DNA from: Rufibacter tibetensis
GTDB taxonomy: Bacteria; Bacteroidota; Bacteroidia; Cytophagales; Hymenobacteraceae
Reading direction: 5' to 3'
DNA: 64,000 nt
Assembly: GCF_001310085.1 (NCBI RefSeq)
Contig: NZ_CP012643.1
Span: 2,897,501-2,961,500 of the forward strand
The notes under the pieces are model-generated. The model saw only the letters and a program-made list of their open reading frames with translations. It had not been told where the DNA came from and did not search any database. A program made the translations under genes and the position numbers. Each line of letters begins with the position of its first letter. Within the stretch, counting starts at the first letter, position 1. Below are positions 36,073-45,313 of the stretch, in pieces.

Positions 36073-36786
36073 TTACCCGTTCTTGCGCAGCAATTTCAGC
36101 AACACGTCAAAATCTTTGGGGTACTCAGCGGTTACTAAGACCGGTTCTTCGTTCATGAGGCTAAAACCTAGTTTGTAAGAGTGTAGGGCGAAGCGTTTGA
36201 TGACCGGCTGCTCCTCGGTGTCTTTGGCAAGGTTGAACTTGCGCTTAAGGCTAGAGAGAAACAATGGTTCACCACCGTAGAGCTCATCCTGCACAATTGA
36301 AGCTTTTAGATAGGCCAGGTGCAAGCGAATCTGGTGCATACGGCCCGTCACAGGCTTGCACTCCACTAGAGTATGGCGGCCAAATTTTTCAAGCGTAGTG
36401 AAATATGTTTGAGCGGGTTTCCCCTTATAGGCTAACTTAGCTACTCCTTTCAAGCCTGGTTGAATAGCGCGGTCTACTAAAAAGTTGTCAAACTCATGGC
36501 TTCCCCACGCAACGGCATGGTACACTTTCTGCACCTGTCGGTTCTCAAACTGCATGGAAAGGTGGCGGTAAGCCTCGGGGTTCTTAGCAATGGCCAAGCA
36601 ACCTGATGTTTCTTTGTCCAGGCGGTGGCAGGCTTGGGCATCTGCATAGTACTGGCGGGCCAGGGTAAGCAGGTTGGTGGCATTGAAAGAACGGTCTTCC
36701 AACGTAGACAGGAAGGGCGGTTTATTGACTACAATGTAATCTTCGTTCTCAAAAATGATTAGGTCGCGGAAAGCGGGTAACTTCAT
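36073..36786 (-). CDS. RluA-family pseudouridine synthase, no S4 domain
   Basis: A 237-aa pseudouridylate synthase. The catalytic Asp is D57 in HRLDKETSG (54-62), and the family motif GRMHQIRLHLAYL follows at about 143-155. The S4 RNA-binding domain found in RluC/RluD is absent, resembling RluA/TruC-length proteins. The RNA target, rRNA or tRNA, is not readable. A shared-core palindrome lies directly upstream of the start. Confidence 0.9.
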   Translation of the reverse strand: MKLPAFRDLIIFENEDYIVVNKPPFLSTLEDRSFNATNLLTLARQYYADAQACHRLDKETSGCLAIAKNPEAYRHLSMQFENRQVQKVYHAVAWGSHEFDNFLVDRAIQPGLKGVAKLAYKGKPAQTYFTTLEKFGRHTLVECKPVTGRMHQIRLHLAYLKASIVQDELYGGEPLFLSSLKRKFNLAKDTEEQPVIKRFALHSYKLGFSLMNEEPVLVTAEYPKDFDVLLKLLRKNG

Positions 36787-36816
36787 AGAAATGGGTGTGA
36801 GGCACCAGACTACGGT

Positions 36817-36857
36817 GCCGTTTTTCTCCTGCTTTTACGAAAACAGGGTAGAAACGG
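36817..36857. repeat. GCCTGTTTT-core palindrome with imperfect arms
   Basis: GCCGTTTTTCTCCTG pairs imperfectly with CAGGGTAGAAACGGC around CTTTTACGAAAA. It lies in the gap before the pseudouridine synthase start, 57 bp from the next copy. Confidence 0.55.
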
Positions 36858-36913
36858 CTGCTGTTCTGAAAAGGCCGCAAGTTACCTATTATTTTTAAGT
36901 TGGTGGTGCTTGG

Positions 36914-36949
36914 GTTTTAGGCCTGTTTTGGAAAGATCAGGCCTAAAAC
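36914..36949 (-). terminator. Hairpin after the histidine kinase gene, GCCTGTTTT-core family
   Basis: GTTTTAGGCCTG/CAGGCCTAAAAC, a 12-bp perfect stem with loop TTTTGGAAAGAT, just past the kinase stop on the minus strand. It has no strong T tract, so termination efficiency is uncertain. Confidence 0.65.
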
Positions 36950-36954
36950 ATCGT

Positions 36955-38061
36955 TTACACCTTTGTCTTGGTAAGCTTAAACTTAAGCGTGGTGCCCTGG
37001 CCTACTTCGCTGTAAACGGCAATCTGAGACCTGTGCGCCTCCACAATATGCTTGGAGATAGCTAACCCCAAGCCTGAACCTCCGCCGGTTACATCTCTCG
37101 TGCGGCTTTTGTCAATGCGGTAGAAGCGCTCAAAGATGCGGTTCAGGTGTTCTTTAGGGATTCCCGGGCCATCGTCCTGCACCGTAATCGTGGTCTTTTT
37201 CTTACCATCTAGGAAAGAGAGCCAGATGTTGCCGTTTTCCTTGCCATATTTAATTGCGTTGTCAATTAAATTGATGAGAACCTGCTTGATTCGGCCGCGG
37301 TCGCCTATGACTTCAAAGCCTTCCTCAGGGGCATTCAGCAGATGGATGGTGATGTTTCTGGATTGGGCTTTTCCTTCTAATTGTTCCCACACTTCATGAC
37401 CCAGTTCGTTTAAATCAAAGTGGGTCTTCTTCATCTGAAGGACGCCTTTCTCTAATTGAGAAATAGTGATCAGGTCCTGCACCAAGGTGTCCAGGCCATC
37501 TAAACTGCGGGCGGCTTTCTGCAGGAATTTGTCGCGCACCCGCTCGTCATCCATGGCTCCATCTAACAGGGTATGGATAAACCCCTGGGCTGCGAAAATG
37601 GGGGTTTTAAGTTCATGCGAGACATCGGCCAGGAACTCGCGGCGCATGGCCTGCAGACGTTTGAGTTCTTCAATCTCTTTCTGGTTCCGCTCAGCCAGAA
37701 GGTAAATCTCGTCTTTGATGCGCTGCAAAGGATCTGGCCGGAAAAGGAATTTGCTGCTCATGCGCTTGAACTCCTTCCGCTTGAATTTCTCCAAACCCGC
37801 ATAGATGATGTTGATTTCCTTGAAGATGAGGGCCTCGTAGGAAAAATACACCAGCAGGAAACAGGCAGAGAAGGTGAGGGCCAACGCCATGACGCGTTGC
37901 TTAAACTCCAGGTAAGGCGAGACAGCTAAGAACACCGTAATGATCAAAGCCACCATCACTGAAATGAAGATGGCAATCATCTGCGAGCTAAGCTTAATTC
38001 CTTTCTGAGGAGCCGCTGGGGTAGGGGGGGCGGTTTTAGTCGGTGTTGAATTTATAGCCAA
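36955..38061 (-). CDS. PhoR-like sensor histidine kinase
   Basis: A 368-aa sensor kinase with two membrane helices (about residues 27-47 and 57-79) and almost no periplasmic loop between them. The HisKA motif VSHELKTPI has phospho-acceptor H149, and the ATPase domain has NLIDNAIKYG, DDGPGIP and GGGSGLGLAI. The short loop suggests sensing within or through the membrane, as in PhoR. Its start lies 26 bp inside the end of the response regulator gene, so the two are coupled. The signal, perhaps phosphate, is inferred only from similarity. Confidence 0.92.
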   Translation of the reverse strand: MAINSTPTKTAPPTPAAPQKGIKLSSQMIAIFISVMVALIITVFLAVSPYLEFKQRVMALALTFSACFLLVYFSYEALIFKEINIIYAGLEKFKRKEFKRMSSKFLFRPDPLQRIKDEIYLLAERNQKEIEELKRLQAMRREFLADVSHELKTPIFAAQGFIHTLLDGAMDDERVRDKFLQKAARSLDGLDTLVQDLITISQLEKGVLQMKKTHFDLNELGHEVWEQLEGKAQSRNITIHLLNAPEEGFEVIGDRGRIKQVLINLIDNAIKYGKENGNIWLSFLDGKKKTTITVQDDGPGIPKEHLNRIFERFYRIDKSRTRDVTGGGSGLGLAISKHIVEAHRSQIAVYSEVGQGTTLKFKLTKTKV

Positions 38062-38728
38062 CGCCTTTAATGGTCTTTATCTGGTCTTCGCCTATTTTCT
38101 CACGCACTTTTCTAATGTGCACATCTACGGTACGCGCAATTACAAACACGTCGTTCCCCCATACGTTGTTCAACAACTCATCACGGCTGAAGACTTTGTT
38201 GGGTGTTGCCGCCAGGAAAGCCAACAGCTCAAATTCCTTTTTAGGCAGGGTAATCTTCTGTTCTCCTTTGATAACGTTGAAACTGGTGCGGTCAATGCGC
38301 AACCCTCCAATTTCTATTACCTGTACCTGGTCCGGACCCTGGCTTACATCACGGCGCTTGAAAGCGGCCAGCCTGCTAATAAGCGCCCGGGGCTTGATAG
38401 GCTTCACAATAAAGTCATCGGCTCCGGCGTCAAAGGCAGCTACCTCTGAGAACTCCTCAGAACGGGCAGTCAGAAACAGAATGTGGGTGTCTTTAAACTT
38501 GGGGTTCTCGCGCAGTTGGCGGCAGGCTGTGATTCCGTCCATAACAGGCATCATCACGTCCAGAAGAATAATGTCTGGGAGAAATTTCCGGGCCATGTCC
38601 AGAGCTATCTGGCCATTCTCAGAGTGGGCAACTTCATAGCCTTCTTTCTCCAGGTTGTACTGCAACAGTTCTACGATGTCTGGGTCATCGTCTACTACCA
38701 GAATCTTGTATTTAGCCGGGGTTTGCAT
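38036..38728 (-). CDS. OmpR/PhoB-family response regulator
   Basis: A 230-aa regulator: receiver domain (residues 1-120) with acidic pocket D13-D15, phospho-acceptor D57 (ILLDVMMP), T/S and K (FIVKPIKP), followed by a winged-helix DNA-binding domain (about 130-230) ending TIKGVGYKFN. It is paired by overlap with the PhoR-like kinase. The neighbouring genes (pseudouridine synthase, DUF3108 protein) do not show its regulon. Confidence 0.93.
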   Translation of the reverse strand: MQTPAKYKILVVDDDPDIVELLQYNLEKEGYEVAHSENGQIALDMARKFLPDIILLDVMMPVMDGITACRQLRENPKFKDTHILFLTARSEEFSEVAAFDAGADDFIVKPIKPRALISRLAAFKRRDVSQGPDQVQVIEIGGLRIDRTSFNVIKGEQKITLPKKEFELLAFLAATPNKVFSRDELLNNVWGNDVFVIARTVDVHIRKVREKIGEDQIKTIKGVGYKFNTD

Positions 38729-38941
38729 AGAATGCGGTTTACTTTAAAGAGCAGTACACAAATGGTAATCTCTTGAAAAATCAGGCTAAAATCGCGCAGG
38801 TGAGTAATTGCGAGTTTCTGAATTTCAGGATAAAGATAGGGAATAGTCTTTATTAGGTTGACATCAAGGATTTCCAATTCGTGTTAAGAAATTATTACCA
38901 AAGGCAAGGGCGCTGAAGCAATGGATTTCTGGTAGTTCCTT

Positions 38942-38976
38942 CTTTATACCCGATTTTGGAAAAACAGCCTTAAAGC
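38942..38976. repeat. Degenerate GCCTGTTTT-core palindrome
   Basis: CTTTATACCCGATTTTGGAA-AAACAGCCTTAAAG: partial core and weak outer arms, overlapping the foot of the long hairpin at 38971-39018. Confidence 0.4.
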
Positions 38977-39018
38977 AAATGAGCCGCCGGAGGTTTGTCC
39001 GGCGGCTCATTTGCTTTA
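38971..39018 (-). terminator. 20-bp perfect hairpin terminator that includes the stop codon
   Basis: TAAAGCAAATGAGCCGCCGG and its exact complement (38999-39018) flank AGGTTTGT. The TAA stop of the DUF3108 gene (39016-39018 on the minus strand) forms the foot of the stem. Confidence 0.85.
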
Positions 39019-39825
39019 CTTTACTATGTTCAGTCTGCTCTGGAGTCCGTTGTATTTGTAAAGGTCCACTTTCACAGAGCCTACAAACATTTCGGCCTGG
39101 AACAGCACTGGTATCTTGTTTTCGTCATCAGAGAAGTAGACAGAGATAGCGTCTTCTCCACTAAACAGTCTGTTCTTAGGCATTTTTGGTACCAAGCGGT
39201 GCGCACGTATCTTACCCGCTTTGGTCTCTACTGTTGTCTTGCCACGGTACGTCACAGTCATGTCAAACACCTCATCTCCTAAAAAGCCTTGCATCCGTAC
39301 GGTTTGACCTGGTTTGAAACTACCCAAGTCAAGAGTGCGCAGGTAGTAAAAACCGCTGATCATGTCCTGTGCGTTGTCTGGCACTTTAAAAACCTGGTTT
39401 TTCTTCTCGTCGCGGCTGTCATTCACCACCACTGTGTTATTCTGGTGATTGAAATCAGTGGTTTCTTTGCGGCGGTACCTGCCTTCCTCAATGTTGCGGT
39501 GGAAACGAAGCGGTAGCATGGAGGAGGTGTCTATGTACGAGGTCCAGGTGTCTCTGATGCGGTGGAAGAAGTCAAAAGAACCAAGCGTTCTCCCGCTTAC
39601 CGAAGTTTGGTAGCAAGGACGGTTATTGATGCGCTGAATATTGTTAGACACATGAATAGTGGCTTCTCCAGCATTGATGACGCCATAGTGAACTTTGTAT
39701 TGCAGGACCTCGCCGGGAGCGAAAGAATTGTTTTTCACGGTTCTAAAGGTGTCATTCAAAGCGAAGCCACTCAAAACCAATCCCAATAGAGGTACTATAA
39801 GTAGTAGTTGATATTTTACACGCAT
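39016..39825 (-). CDS. DUF3108 exported protein
   Basis: A 269-aa protein with a signal peptide (MRVKYQLLLIVPLLGLVLSGFAL). The DUF3108 pattern is clear: NSFAPGEVLQYKVHYGVINAGEATI near the N-terminus, TWTSYIDTSSMLPLRFHRNIEEG, then a beta-rich body ending YFSDDENKIPVLFQAEMFVGSVKVDL. It is probably a periplasmic or outer-membrane-linked protein of unknown function, common in Bacteroidota and Proteobacteria. Its stop codon is inside a long terminator stem. Confidence 0.88.
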   Translation of the reverse strand: MRVKYQLLLIVPLLGLVLSGFALNDTFRTVKNNSFAPGEVLQYKVHYGVINAGEATIHVSNNIQRINNRPCYQTSVSGRTLGSFDFFHRIRDTWTSYIDTSSMLPLRFHRNIEEGRYRRKETTDFNHQNNTVVVNDSRDEKKNQVFKVPDNAQDMISGFYYLRTLDLGSFKPGQTVRMQGFLGDEVFDMTVTYRGKTTVETKAGKIRAHRLVPKMPKNRLFSGEDAISVYFSDDENKIPVLFQAEMFVGSVKVDLYKYNGLQSRLNIVK

Positions 39826-39933
39826 AAGCCAATCTTTCCTGTATACCTGAGGCTATTCAAATGTTGTACCAATTCCATTGGGATGGGGCGTACACAAAGT
39901 TATAGGTTTTCAGGAGGAACTCAACTTAAACAG

Positions 39934-39959
39934 AAACGGCACCTTAAAAGGTGCCGTTT
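39934..39959 (-). terminator. Intrinsic terminator of recA
   Basis: AAACGGCACCTT-AA-AAGGTGCCGTTT: 12-bp perfect stem just past the recA stop on the minus strand. Confidence 0.85.
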
Positions 39960-39976
39960 TGTAGAAAATTAAGAGA

Positions 39977-41014
39977 TTATTCAGGTGCATCTGCTAAGAC
40001 AGCAGCCACTTTCTCTGGCTCGCCTTTCACAATTGCTCTGATCTTGTTTTCAATGTCTTGCATCAGTTCTTCGTTGTCTAACAGGAACTGCTTCACGGCA
40101 TCACGGCCCTGGCCTAAACGGTCGCCGTTGTAAGAGAACCATGAACCAGATTTCTGAACCACGCTCAGTTCAACCCCAAGGTCAAGGATCTCGCCTACTT
40201 TGGAGATACCCTCGCCGTACATGATGTCAAATTCCACTACTTTGAACGGAGGCGCTACCTTGTTTTTCACCACTTTCACTTTGGTACGGTTACCAGTGAT
40301 ATTGTCCGGACCTTCTTTGATCTGGCCAATACGACGGATGTCCAGACGCACCGAAGCGTAAAATTTAAGGGCGTTACCACCGGTAGTAGTTTCTGGGTTA
40401 CCAAACATCACCCCTATCTTCTCACGAAGCTGGTTGATGAAGATACAGCAGCAACCTGTTTTGTTGATGGTACCAGTAAGCTTTCTCAAGGCCTGAGACA
40501 TTAAACGAGCCTGAAGACCCATCTTGCTCTCACCCATGTCGCCTTCCAGTTCACCTTTCGGTACCAGGGCGGCTACAGAGTCAATTACAATGATATCAAT
40601 AGCACCAGAGCTAATCAGGTGATCAGCAATCTCCAGCGCCTGCTCGCCATTATCTGGCTGTGCAATGAGGAGGTTTTCTGTATCAATGCCTAATTTCTCG
40701 GCGTATGCTTTGTCAAAAGCGTGCTCAGCGTCAATAAACGCGGCAATACCACCTTTTTTCTGCGCCTCTGCAATGCAGTGCATGGTGAGGGTAGTTTTAC
40801 CGGACGATTCTGGTCCGTAAATCTCTACCACTCTTCCGCGCGGAAGACCACCAATTCCTAAGGCTATGTCTAAGCCAAGGGAGCCGGTAGAAATGGCTGG
40901 GACGTCCACTACCTGGGTATCGTTCAGCTTCATGACCGTACCTTTACCGTAGGTTTTGTCCAGCTTGTCGATGGTGAGTTGGAGCGCTTTCAATTTTTCG
41001 CTTTGTACACTCAT
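39977..41014 (-). CDS. recA: Recombinase A
   Basis: The central recombination and SOS protein, forming filaments on single-stranded DNA. The 345-aa sequence has Walker [10 protein letters not shown] (residues about 69-77), the L1/L2 loops (GEMGES-type [20 protein letters not shown], and [20 protein letters not shown]), and the KNKVAPPF motif. Length and conservation are normal. A hairpin of unknown role lies about 70-120 bp upstream of the start. Confidence 0.98.
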   Translation of the reverse strand: MSVQSEKLKALQLTIDKLDKTYGKGTVMKLNDTQVVDVPAISTGSLGLDIALGIGGLPRGRVVEIYGPESSGKTTLTMHCIAEAQKKGGIAAFIDAEHAFDKAYAEKLGIDTENLLIAQPDNGEQALEIADHLISSGAIDIIVIDSVAALVPKGELEGDMGESKMGLQARLMSQALRKLTGTINKTGCCCIFINQLREKIGVMFGNPETTTGGNALKFYASVRLDIRRIGQIKEGPDNITGNRTKVKVVKNKVAPPFKVVEFDIMYGEGISKVGEILDLGVELSVVQKSGSWFSYNGDRLGQGRDAVKQFLLDNEELMQDIENKIRAIVKGEPEKVAAVLADAPE

Positions 41015-41559
41015 GTCTGTGTTTTCTTTGCTTTATTTTGATGAATTTACAACTTCCTGAGCCAATCTGCAAACGCTAGCCGCGGCGTTTCAAATGCTTA
41101 CCAGACTTATTCCGGAGGTGTATATTTGAAACACTCAAAGTACCGGAATTGTGCCAACATTTACTACTTTTTTTAGTTATTTTTTGCAGCCTAATGCTAT
41201 TATAAATAGCAAATAGCGAACATCCAAGTAACCATTTAGTTAGGTAACAAGGTGGCACTTTTAGCTTTCTCCTGGCTTCTTTTCAACAATGCTACGGCTA
41301 TTTTAGTTACATGCAAAGTAGGTATTTTCACGGATGAGCAACAAAGAAGGCATTGTTCCAACAGACTTCTGGTTACTGCACGGTTTTCCTAAAACGCTTC
41401 CCAAACAGAAAGTGCTATGTCTTGTGACAGCCCTATAGCCTACTGCCCGTTTAGTTTTCTTTCTGATTTTAGCTACCTTTCAGGGTATGGAAAGACTGCT
41501 TTTAAGAAGGCATCGCCTTTCCAGTTACCTATTGCACCATACGGAATTAACGTACTTCT
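41015..41559. other. Intergenic region between recA and an outer-membrane gene
   Basis: About 545 bp without a convincing gene. On the recA side GTTTCAAAT (41087-41095) pairs with ATTTGAAAC (41124-41132), and TTCCGG/CCGGAA flank the same area. A short string AAACAGAAAGTGC (near 41403) recurs before the MutS-like gene. No LexA-type box could be identified. Confidence 0.45.
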
Positions 41560-42729
41560 ATGTTAAAAAAATGGCTTCTGATTGCCGTAGGCACTTTTTT
41601 TACAAGTCAAGCCACATTCGCGCAGTTAAACAACAAAGCCCTGGAATTCAGGCAGCCGGTAAAGCCAGACCAGGCAGGTGAGTTACAAATAGGCATCAAT
41701 GCGCTGGGCTACCAGAAGAACAACGAGTACTTCAATGACATTGCTGAAGGCTATACCCTGTTTGGGTACCACCTGAACCCTCGGCTTGTCTATTTTGCCT
41801 CGCCAACGGTGCGCCTTGATGCAGGCGTGCAGGTGCAAAAAGACTTCGGCTCGCGCCGATACTCCCTGATGCAACCCACGTTCACTATTCGCTACGAGGA
41901 GAATGGCATGGCCCTGCTGTTCGGGACGCTGGAAGGTAACCTGAACCACGGGTACATTGAACCTCTCTACGATTTTGAGCGCGTTATCAACAACCGGCTG
42001 GAGAACGGCCTGCAGTTTCTGCTAAACAAACCCGGGGCTAAGCTGGATGTCTGGATTGACTGGCAACGGTACCTCCGCCGCTTTGACCCGTTCCAGGAAG
42101 AAGTAGCCGGTGGAGCCTCCGCCGAATTAACTTTGTACCGCACTCCTGTTTCAATGGGTTCTTCAGAAAATGACCCACAAACAGAAACCTACATCGGCTT
42201 GCCTTTGCAGTTCACCGCCCAGCACCGCGGTGGGCAGATTGACGTTACCGATTTGCCTTTGGTGACGTTAGTCAATGCAGCGGCCGGTTTGGTCATCAGG
42301 AAAAACTATGATAAAGATTTTTTAAAAGCCCTGCATTTTCAGCCGTACGTAGTGGGTTGGAAGGATTTCTCTAATGAGCTGAACCTGCCTTTCCAACAGG
42401 GGGGAGGCCTTTACCTGAATGCCGGCATTGATACAAAGTACCAGAACGTAATGCTGAGCTACTGGCGCGGCAGCGGGTATTATTCAGAAATGGGTGGCAA
42501 ACTATTCCCTTCCGTGTCTTCTAATCTCAAGACGCCGGACTATACCCAGAAGAACCGGCAGCTGCTCATCTTGCGCTTTATGCATGACATCAACCTAATG
42601 CAGGGGCTTACTCTTACCATGCGCCTGGAGCCTTACCTTGATTTTGATTACCCCAAGCTGGAATTCTCCAATAGTCTGTACCTCAACTTCAACTCAGATT
42701 TTTTTCTGGCCCGCCTGAAGAAGAGATAG
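41560..42729 (+). CDS. Probable outer-membrane beta-barrel protein
   Basis: A 389-aa protein with a signal peptide (MLKKWLLIAVGTFFTSQATFAQ). The remainder is rich in alternating amphipathic strands with aromatic girdles (YFASPTVRLDAGVQVQKDFG, MLSYWRGSGYYSEMGG) and ends in a strand pattern LYLNFNSDFFLARLKKR, as expected for a barrel. I do not recognise a named family. There is no plug domain or TonB box. It is a single gene closed by a shared-core palindrome placed between convergent genes. Confidence 0.72.
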   Translation: MLKKWLLIAVGTFFTSQATFAQLNNKALEFRQPVKPDQAGELQIGINALGYQKNNEYFNDIAEGYTLFGYHLNPRLVYFASPTVRLDAGVQVQKDFGSRRYSLMQPTFTIRYEENGMALLFGTLEGNLNHGYIEPLYDFERVINNRLENGLQFLLNKPGAKLDVWIDWQRYLRRFDPFQEEVAGGASAELTLYRTPVSMGSSENDPQTETYIGLPLQFTAQHRGGQIDVTDLPLVTLVNAAAGLVIRKNYDKDFLKALHFQPYVVGWKDFSNELNLPFQQGGGLYLNAGIDTKYQNVMLSYWRGSGYYSEMGGKLFPSVSSNLKTPDYTQKNRQLLILRFMHDINLMQGLTLTMRLEPYLDFDYPKLEFSNSLYLNFNSDFFLARLKKR

Positions 42730-42735
42730 ACGCTA

Positions 42736-42780
42736 CTTTGAACCTGTTTTCTGTAAGACAGGGAAGAAACGGTGTCAAAG
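42736..42780. terminator. GCCTGTTTT-core hairpin between convergent genes
   Basis: CTTTGA/TCAAAG outer arms and CCTGT/ACAGG inner arms (42743-42762) enclose TTTCTGTAAG. It lies between the barrel gene and the convergent GNAT gene and could serve both. Confidence 0.55.
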
Positions 42781-43368
42781 GAGGTGGATAGTAGGGTCAT
42801 TGTTCTTGATCCGGTACACGTGAATAGGCCGGGCCGGATTTTCATCGGTCTCCTGTTGGGTGGGCGTGTACGTCTTTACCAGGGAGAAACCGCTGCGCTC
42901 GGCCACCCGCTTGCTTTTTTCGTTGGTTTCAGCGCAGCGCAGGTTCACAGATTCCATTCTCAGCACCTGAAACGCGTACCGAACCATGGCTTTCAGAGCC
43001 TCGGTCACGTACCCGTGGCCTTCCGCCTCGGCACCCAGGTAGTACCCAACTTCAGAGAAGGGCTTGCCGCGGGCCAGCCGCCTGAGCGTGATGTCTCCTA
43101 TGTAATCTCCGGTTTCTTTCCGCCAAATTCCAAACGAATATAAATCACCCGCCCGGTGCTGGGATATAAAAACTCTAATGCGGTTCAAGGCATCCTGCAC
43201 GGTCACTACGGCTGTGGTACGGTCCGGGAAATCGGGGAGCAGGCGTTCCCGGTTCTGATCCAGTAACTGCCAGAAGTCGGGGGCCATTTCTGGCGTGTAG
43301 GGGAGAATCCTAAGCCTTTCAGTAGAAAGCTCTATGCTGGTAACAGAAGGAGTATGCGGTGAGGGCAT
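42775..43368 (-). CDS. GNAT family N-acetyltransferase (RimJ/RimL-like)
   Basis: A 197-aa acetyltransferase of the Acetyltransf_3 group: STERLRILPYTPEMAPDFWQLL at the N-terminus, YIGDITLRRLARGKPFSEVGYYLGAEAEGHGYVTEALKAMVRYAF with the acetyl-CoA loop, and a C-terminal SKRVAERSGFSLVKTY. Target unknown. It is unrelated by sequence to the other GNAT at 3138-3662 beyond the family fold. Confidence 0.85.
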   Translation of the reverse strand: MPSPHTPSVTSIELSTERLRILPYTPEMAPDFWQLLDQNRERLLPDFPDRTTAVVTVQDALNRIRVFISQHRAGDLYSFGIWRKETGDYIGDITLRRLARGKPFSEVGYYLGAEAEGHGYVTEALKAMVRYAFQVLRMESVNLRCAETNEKSKRVAERSGFSLVKTYTPTQQETDENPARPIHVYRIKNNDPTIHLL

Positions 43369-43490
43369 AGAAATCTGGCTGGGGTCTTTTCAGTCTTTAC
43401 GAAGCTAAGCAAGGGCAGATGCCTAAAATTAACAATTTGTCTGGAGGGGCCGTTTAGGTAATATTCATCTTACCATTCAACGTCCAACTC

Positions 43491-44357
43491 ATGAGATTGC
43501 AAGACAAAGTAGCCATAGTAACCGGAGGTGGAGCCGGCATTGGAGAAGCCATCGCGAAGAAATTCGCCCGAGAGGGAGCCAAGGTGGTGGTGTGTGGTTT
43601 CCCCGAAGATCCGGTGGCAGATGTAGCCCGGGCCATTCAGGAAGAAGGTGGCACTGCCATAGAATTCACCGGCGACATTTCCTTGGAGGCTAACGCTAAA
43701 AGCTGCGTGGAACTGGCGGTGAAGCAGTACGGCAAACTGGATATCCTGATCAACAACGCTGGTGTGTTTCCCACCACATCTATGCTGCAGGATTACCCCA
43801 CAGAAGCGTTTGACTACATGCTGCGGCACAACATCACCTCCACCTTCATGATGAGCCGGGCCGCCCTTCCTGAGCTGCATAAAACCCAAGGCAACATTGT
43901 CTCTGCAGGCTCAGAGGCAGGACTGATTGGCATTGCAGAGAATACCCCGTATGGCGGCACCAAGGGTTTTAACCACGCCTTCATGCGCGGGCTGGCCGTA
44001 GAGCAGGCTCAGTTTGGCGTACGGTGCAACTGTGTTTGTCCTGGCCCTATTGACACCGCCTGGACCCACAAGGAAACCGGACCCATGGACAGCGAAATGG
44101 AGAAGACCATGGTTCAGGCCACTCCGCTGGGCCGCCGCGGAACCCCTGAGGAAGTAGCCAATGTATATGCCTTTCTGGCGTCTGACGAAGCTTCTTTTGT
44201 GACGGGTGCCCTTTATTTTGTAGACGGAGGAATCACCGTAGCCAAAGGACCTGTAGGCGATAAAGTACCAGCCAAGTTAAAAAAGGAACCAGAAGGGGAG
44301 CTCAATCCCGAACATAAGCTGGACGGACACGCCCAAATACGGGAAGAGCACCAGTAA
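43491..44357 (+). CDS. Short-chain dehydrogenase/reductase
   Basis: A 288-aa classical SDR. The NAD(P) motif TGGGAGIGEA is at residues 11-20, NNAG at about 88-91, catalytic Ser in VSAGSEAG, and the YGGTK pair (Y-x3-K) near 160. After the core (about 255 aa) there is a charged 30-residue tail. It is followed 57 bp later by the TIGR02587/TIGR02588 membrane pair, which suggests one transcription unit. Substrate unknown. Confidence 0.88.
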   Translation: MRLQDKVAIVTGGGAGIGEAIAKKFAREGAKVVVCGFPEDPVADVARAIQEEGGTAIEFTGDISLEANAKSCVELAVKQYGKLDILINNAGVFPTTSMLQDYPTEAFDYMLRHNITSTFMMSRAALPELHKTQGNIVSAGSEAGLIGIAENTPYGGTKGFNHAFMRGLAVEQAQFGVRCNCVCPGPIDTAWTHKETGPMDSEMEKTMVQATPLGRRGTPEEVANVYAFLASDEASFVTGALYFVDGGITVAKGPVGDKVPAKLKKEPEGELNPEHKLDGHAQIREEHQ

Positions 44358-44362
44358 ACCCA

Positions 44363-44388
44363 GCTATGCTTTAAACTGGTAGCATAGC
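44363..44388 (+). repeat. Small intercistronic hairpin
   Basis: GCTATGCT-TTAAACTGGT-AGCATAGC, an 8-bp perfect stem after the SDR stop, without a T tail. It is more likely an mRNA-stability or pausing element than a terminator. Confidence 0.45.
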
Positions 44389-44414
44389 CGTTTAGTCCCT
44401 GTTTTAAAGAAACT

Positions 44415-45302
44415 ATGCCTGGAAAGAACATTGCGCAGTCATTACAAGAGTACGGTAGAGGCGTGATTGGAGGCTTGTTGTTCAGCCTGCCCATGCTGTA
44501 CACCATGGAAGTTTGGTGGACCAGCTTTCAGGTGTCGCCGTGGCTGTTGGTGTTGTACATAGCAGTTACTTTTATTTTGCTTTTGGGCTATAATACCTAT
44601 GCCGGTTTGCGTCCCAGTGCCTCCTGGAAAGAAATTGTAGTGGATTCTGTGGAGGAAATGGGCCTTGGGCTGGTGCTGGCGTTTCTGTTTCTATGGTTAT
44701 TGGGGGTGGTGCAAATTTATGATATGTCCTTGGAGCGCATTGTGTATATGACAGTGATAGAAGCGATGCCTGTGGCCATAGGGGTTTCCATTGGCACGGC
44801 CCAGCTGGGAACTACGGCAGAAGATGAAGAAGATGATGCCGAAGAGAAAGACCCGCGGGACAGTATGCTGCCCACGCAAAACTCAGGTGAGGCCTCCACA
44901 TTAGAGCAAATCACGTTAGCCACCTGCGCCAGCATGTTATTCAGCGCGAACGTGGCTCCCACTGATGAGGTAATGAAAATCTCATCTAACGCCAACCCGG
45001 TTCAGTTGCTGCTGGTCTTTTTCGTTTCCATTCTCCTGAATACGGCCATTCTGTTTTATGTAGGATTCAGAGGGTCCTATGCAACTCCGGCCAATGAGCT
45101 TCCCAAGCGGATGGAAGTGATTTGGGGCTTGAGCCTTACCTATGCCACTGCCTTCTGCACCTCGGCCGGGGCCTTGTGGTTCTTCGGGAGGTTTGAAGGA
45201 ACAGGACTGCAGGTGTGTATTGAGGCCACCATTGTATTGGGCCTAGTTTCCTCCTTAGGTGCTTCTGCCGGAAGGTTTTTGTTTGACCAGGAGTATAAAT
45301 AA
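44415..45302 (+). CDS. TIGR02587-family integral membrane protein
   Basis: A 295-aa protein with about seven hydrophobic segments and an acidic cytoplasmic loop (EDEEDDAEEKDPRD, about residues 137-150). Sequence pattern and the adjacent gene identify the TIGR02587 family, which is nearly always paired with TIGR02588. Function unknown. It sits 57 bp after the SDR gene and 11 bp before its partner. Confidence 0.82.
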   Translation: MPGKNIAQSLQEYGRGVIGGLLFSLPMLYTMEVWWTSFQVSPWLLVLYIAVTFILLLGYNTYAGLRPSASWKEIVVDSVEEMGLGLVLAFLFLWLLGVVQIYDMSLERIVYMTVIEAMPVAIGVSIGTAQLGTTAEDEEDDAEEKDPRDSMLPTQNSGEASTLEQITLATCASMLFSANVAPTDEVMKISSNANPVQLLLVFFVSILLNTAILFYVGFRGSYATPANELPKRMEVIWGLSLTYATAFCTSAGALWFFGRFEGTGLQVCIEATIVLGLVSSLGASAGRFLFDQEYK

Positions 45303-45313
45303 GAAAGGTAGCG

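Noticed and set aside
41076-41258. 60-aa frame upstream of recA
   Set aside because: Low-complexity, not protein-like, and crosses the inverted repeat there.
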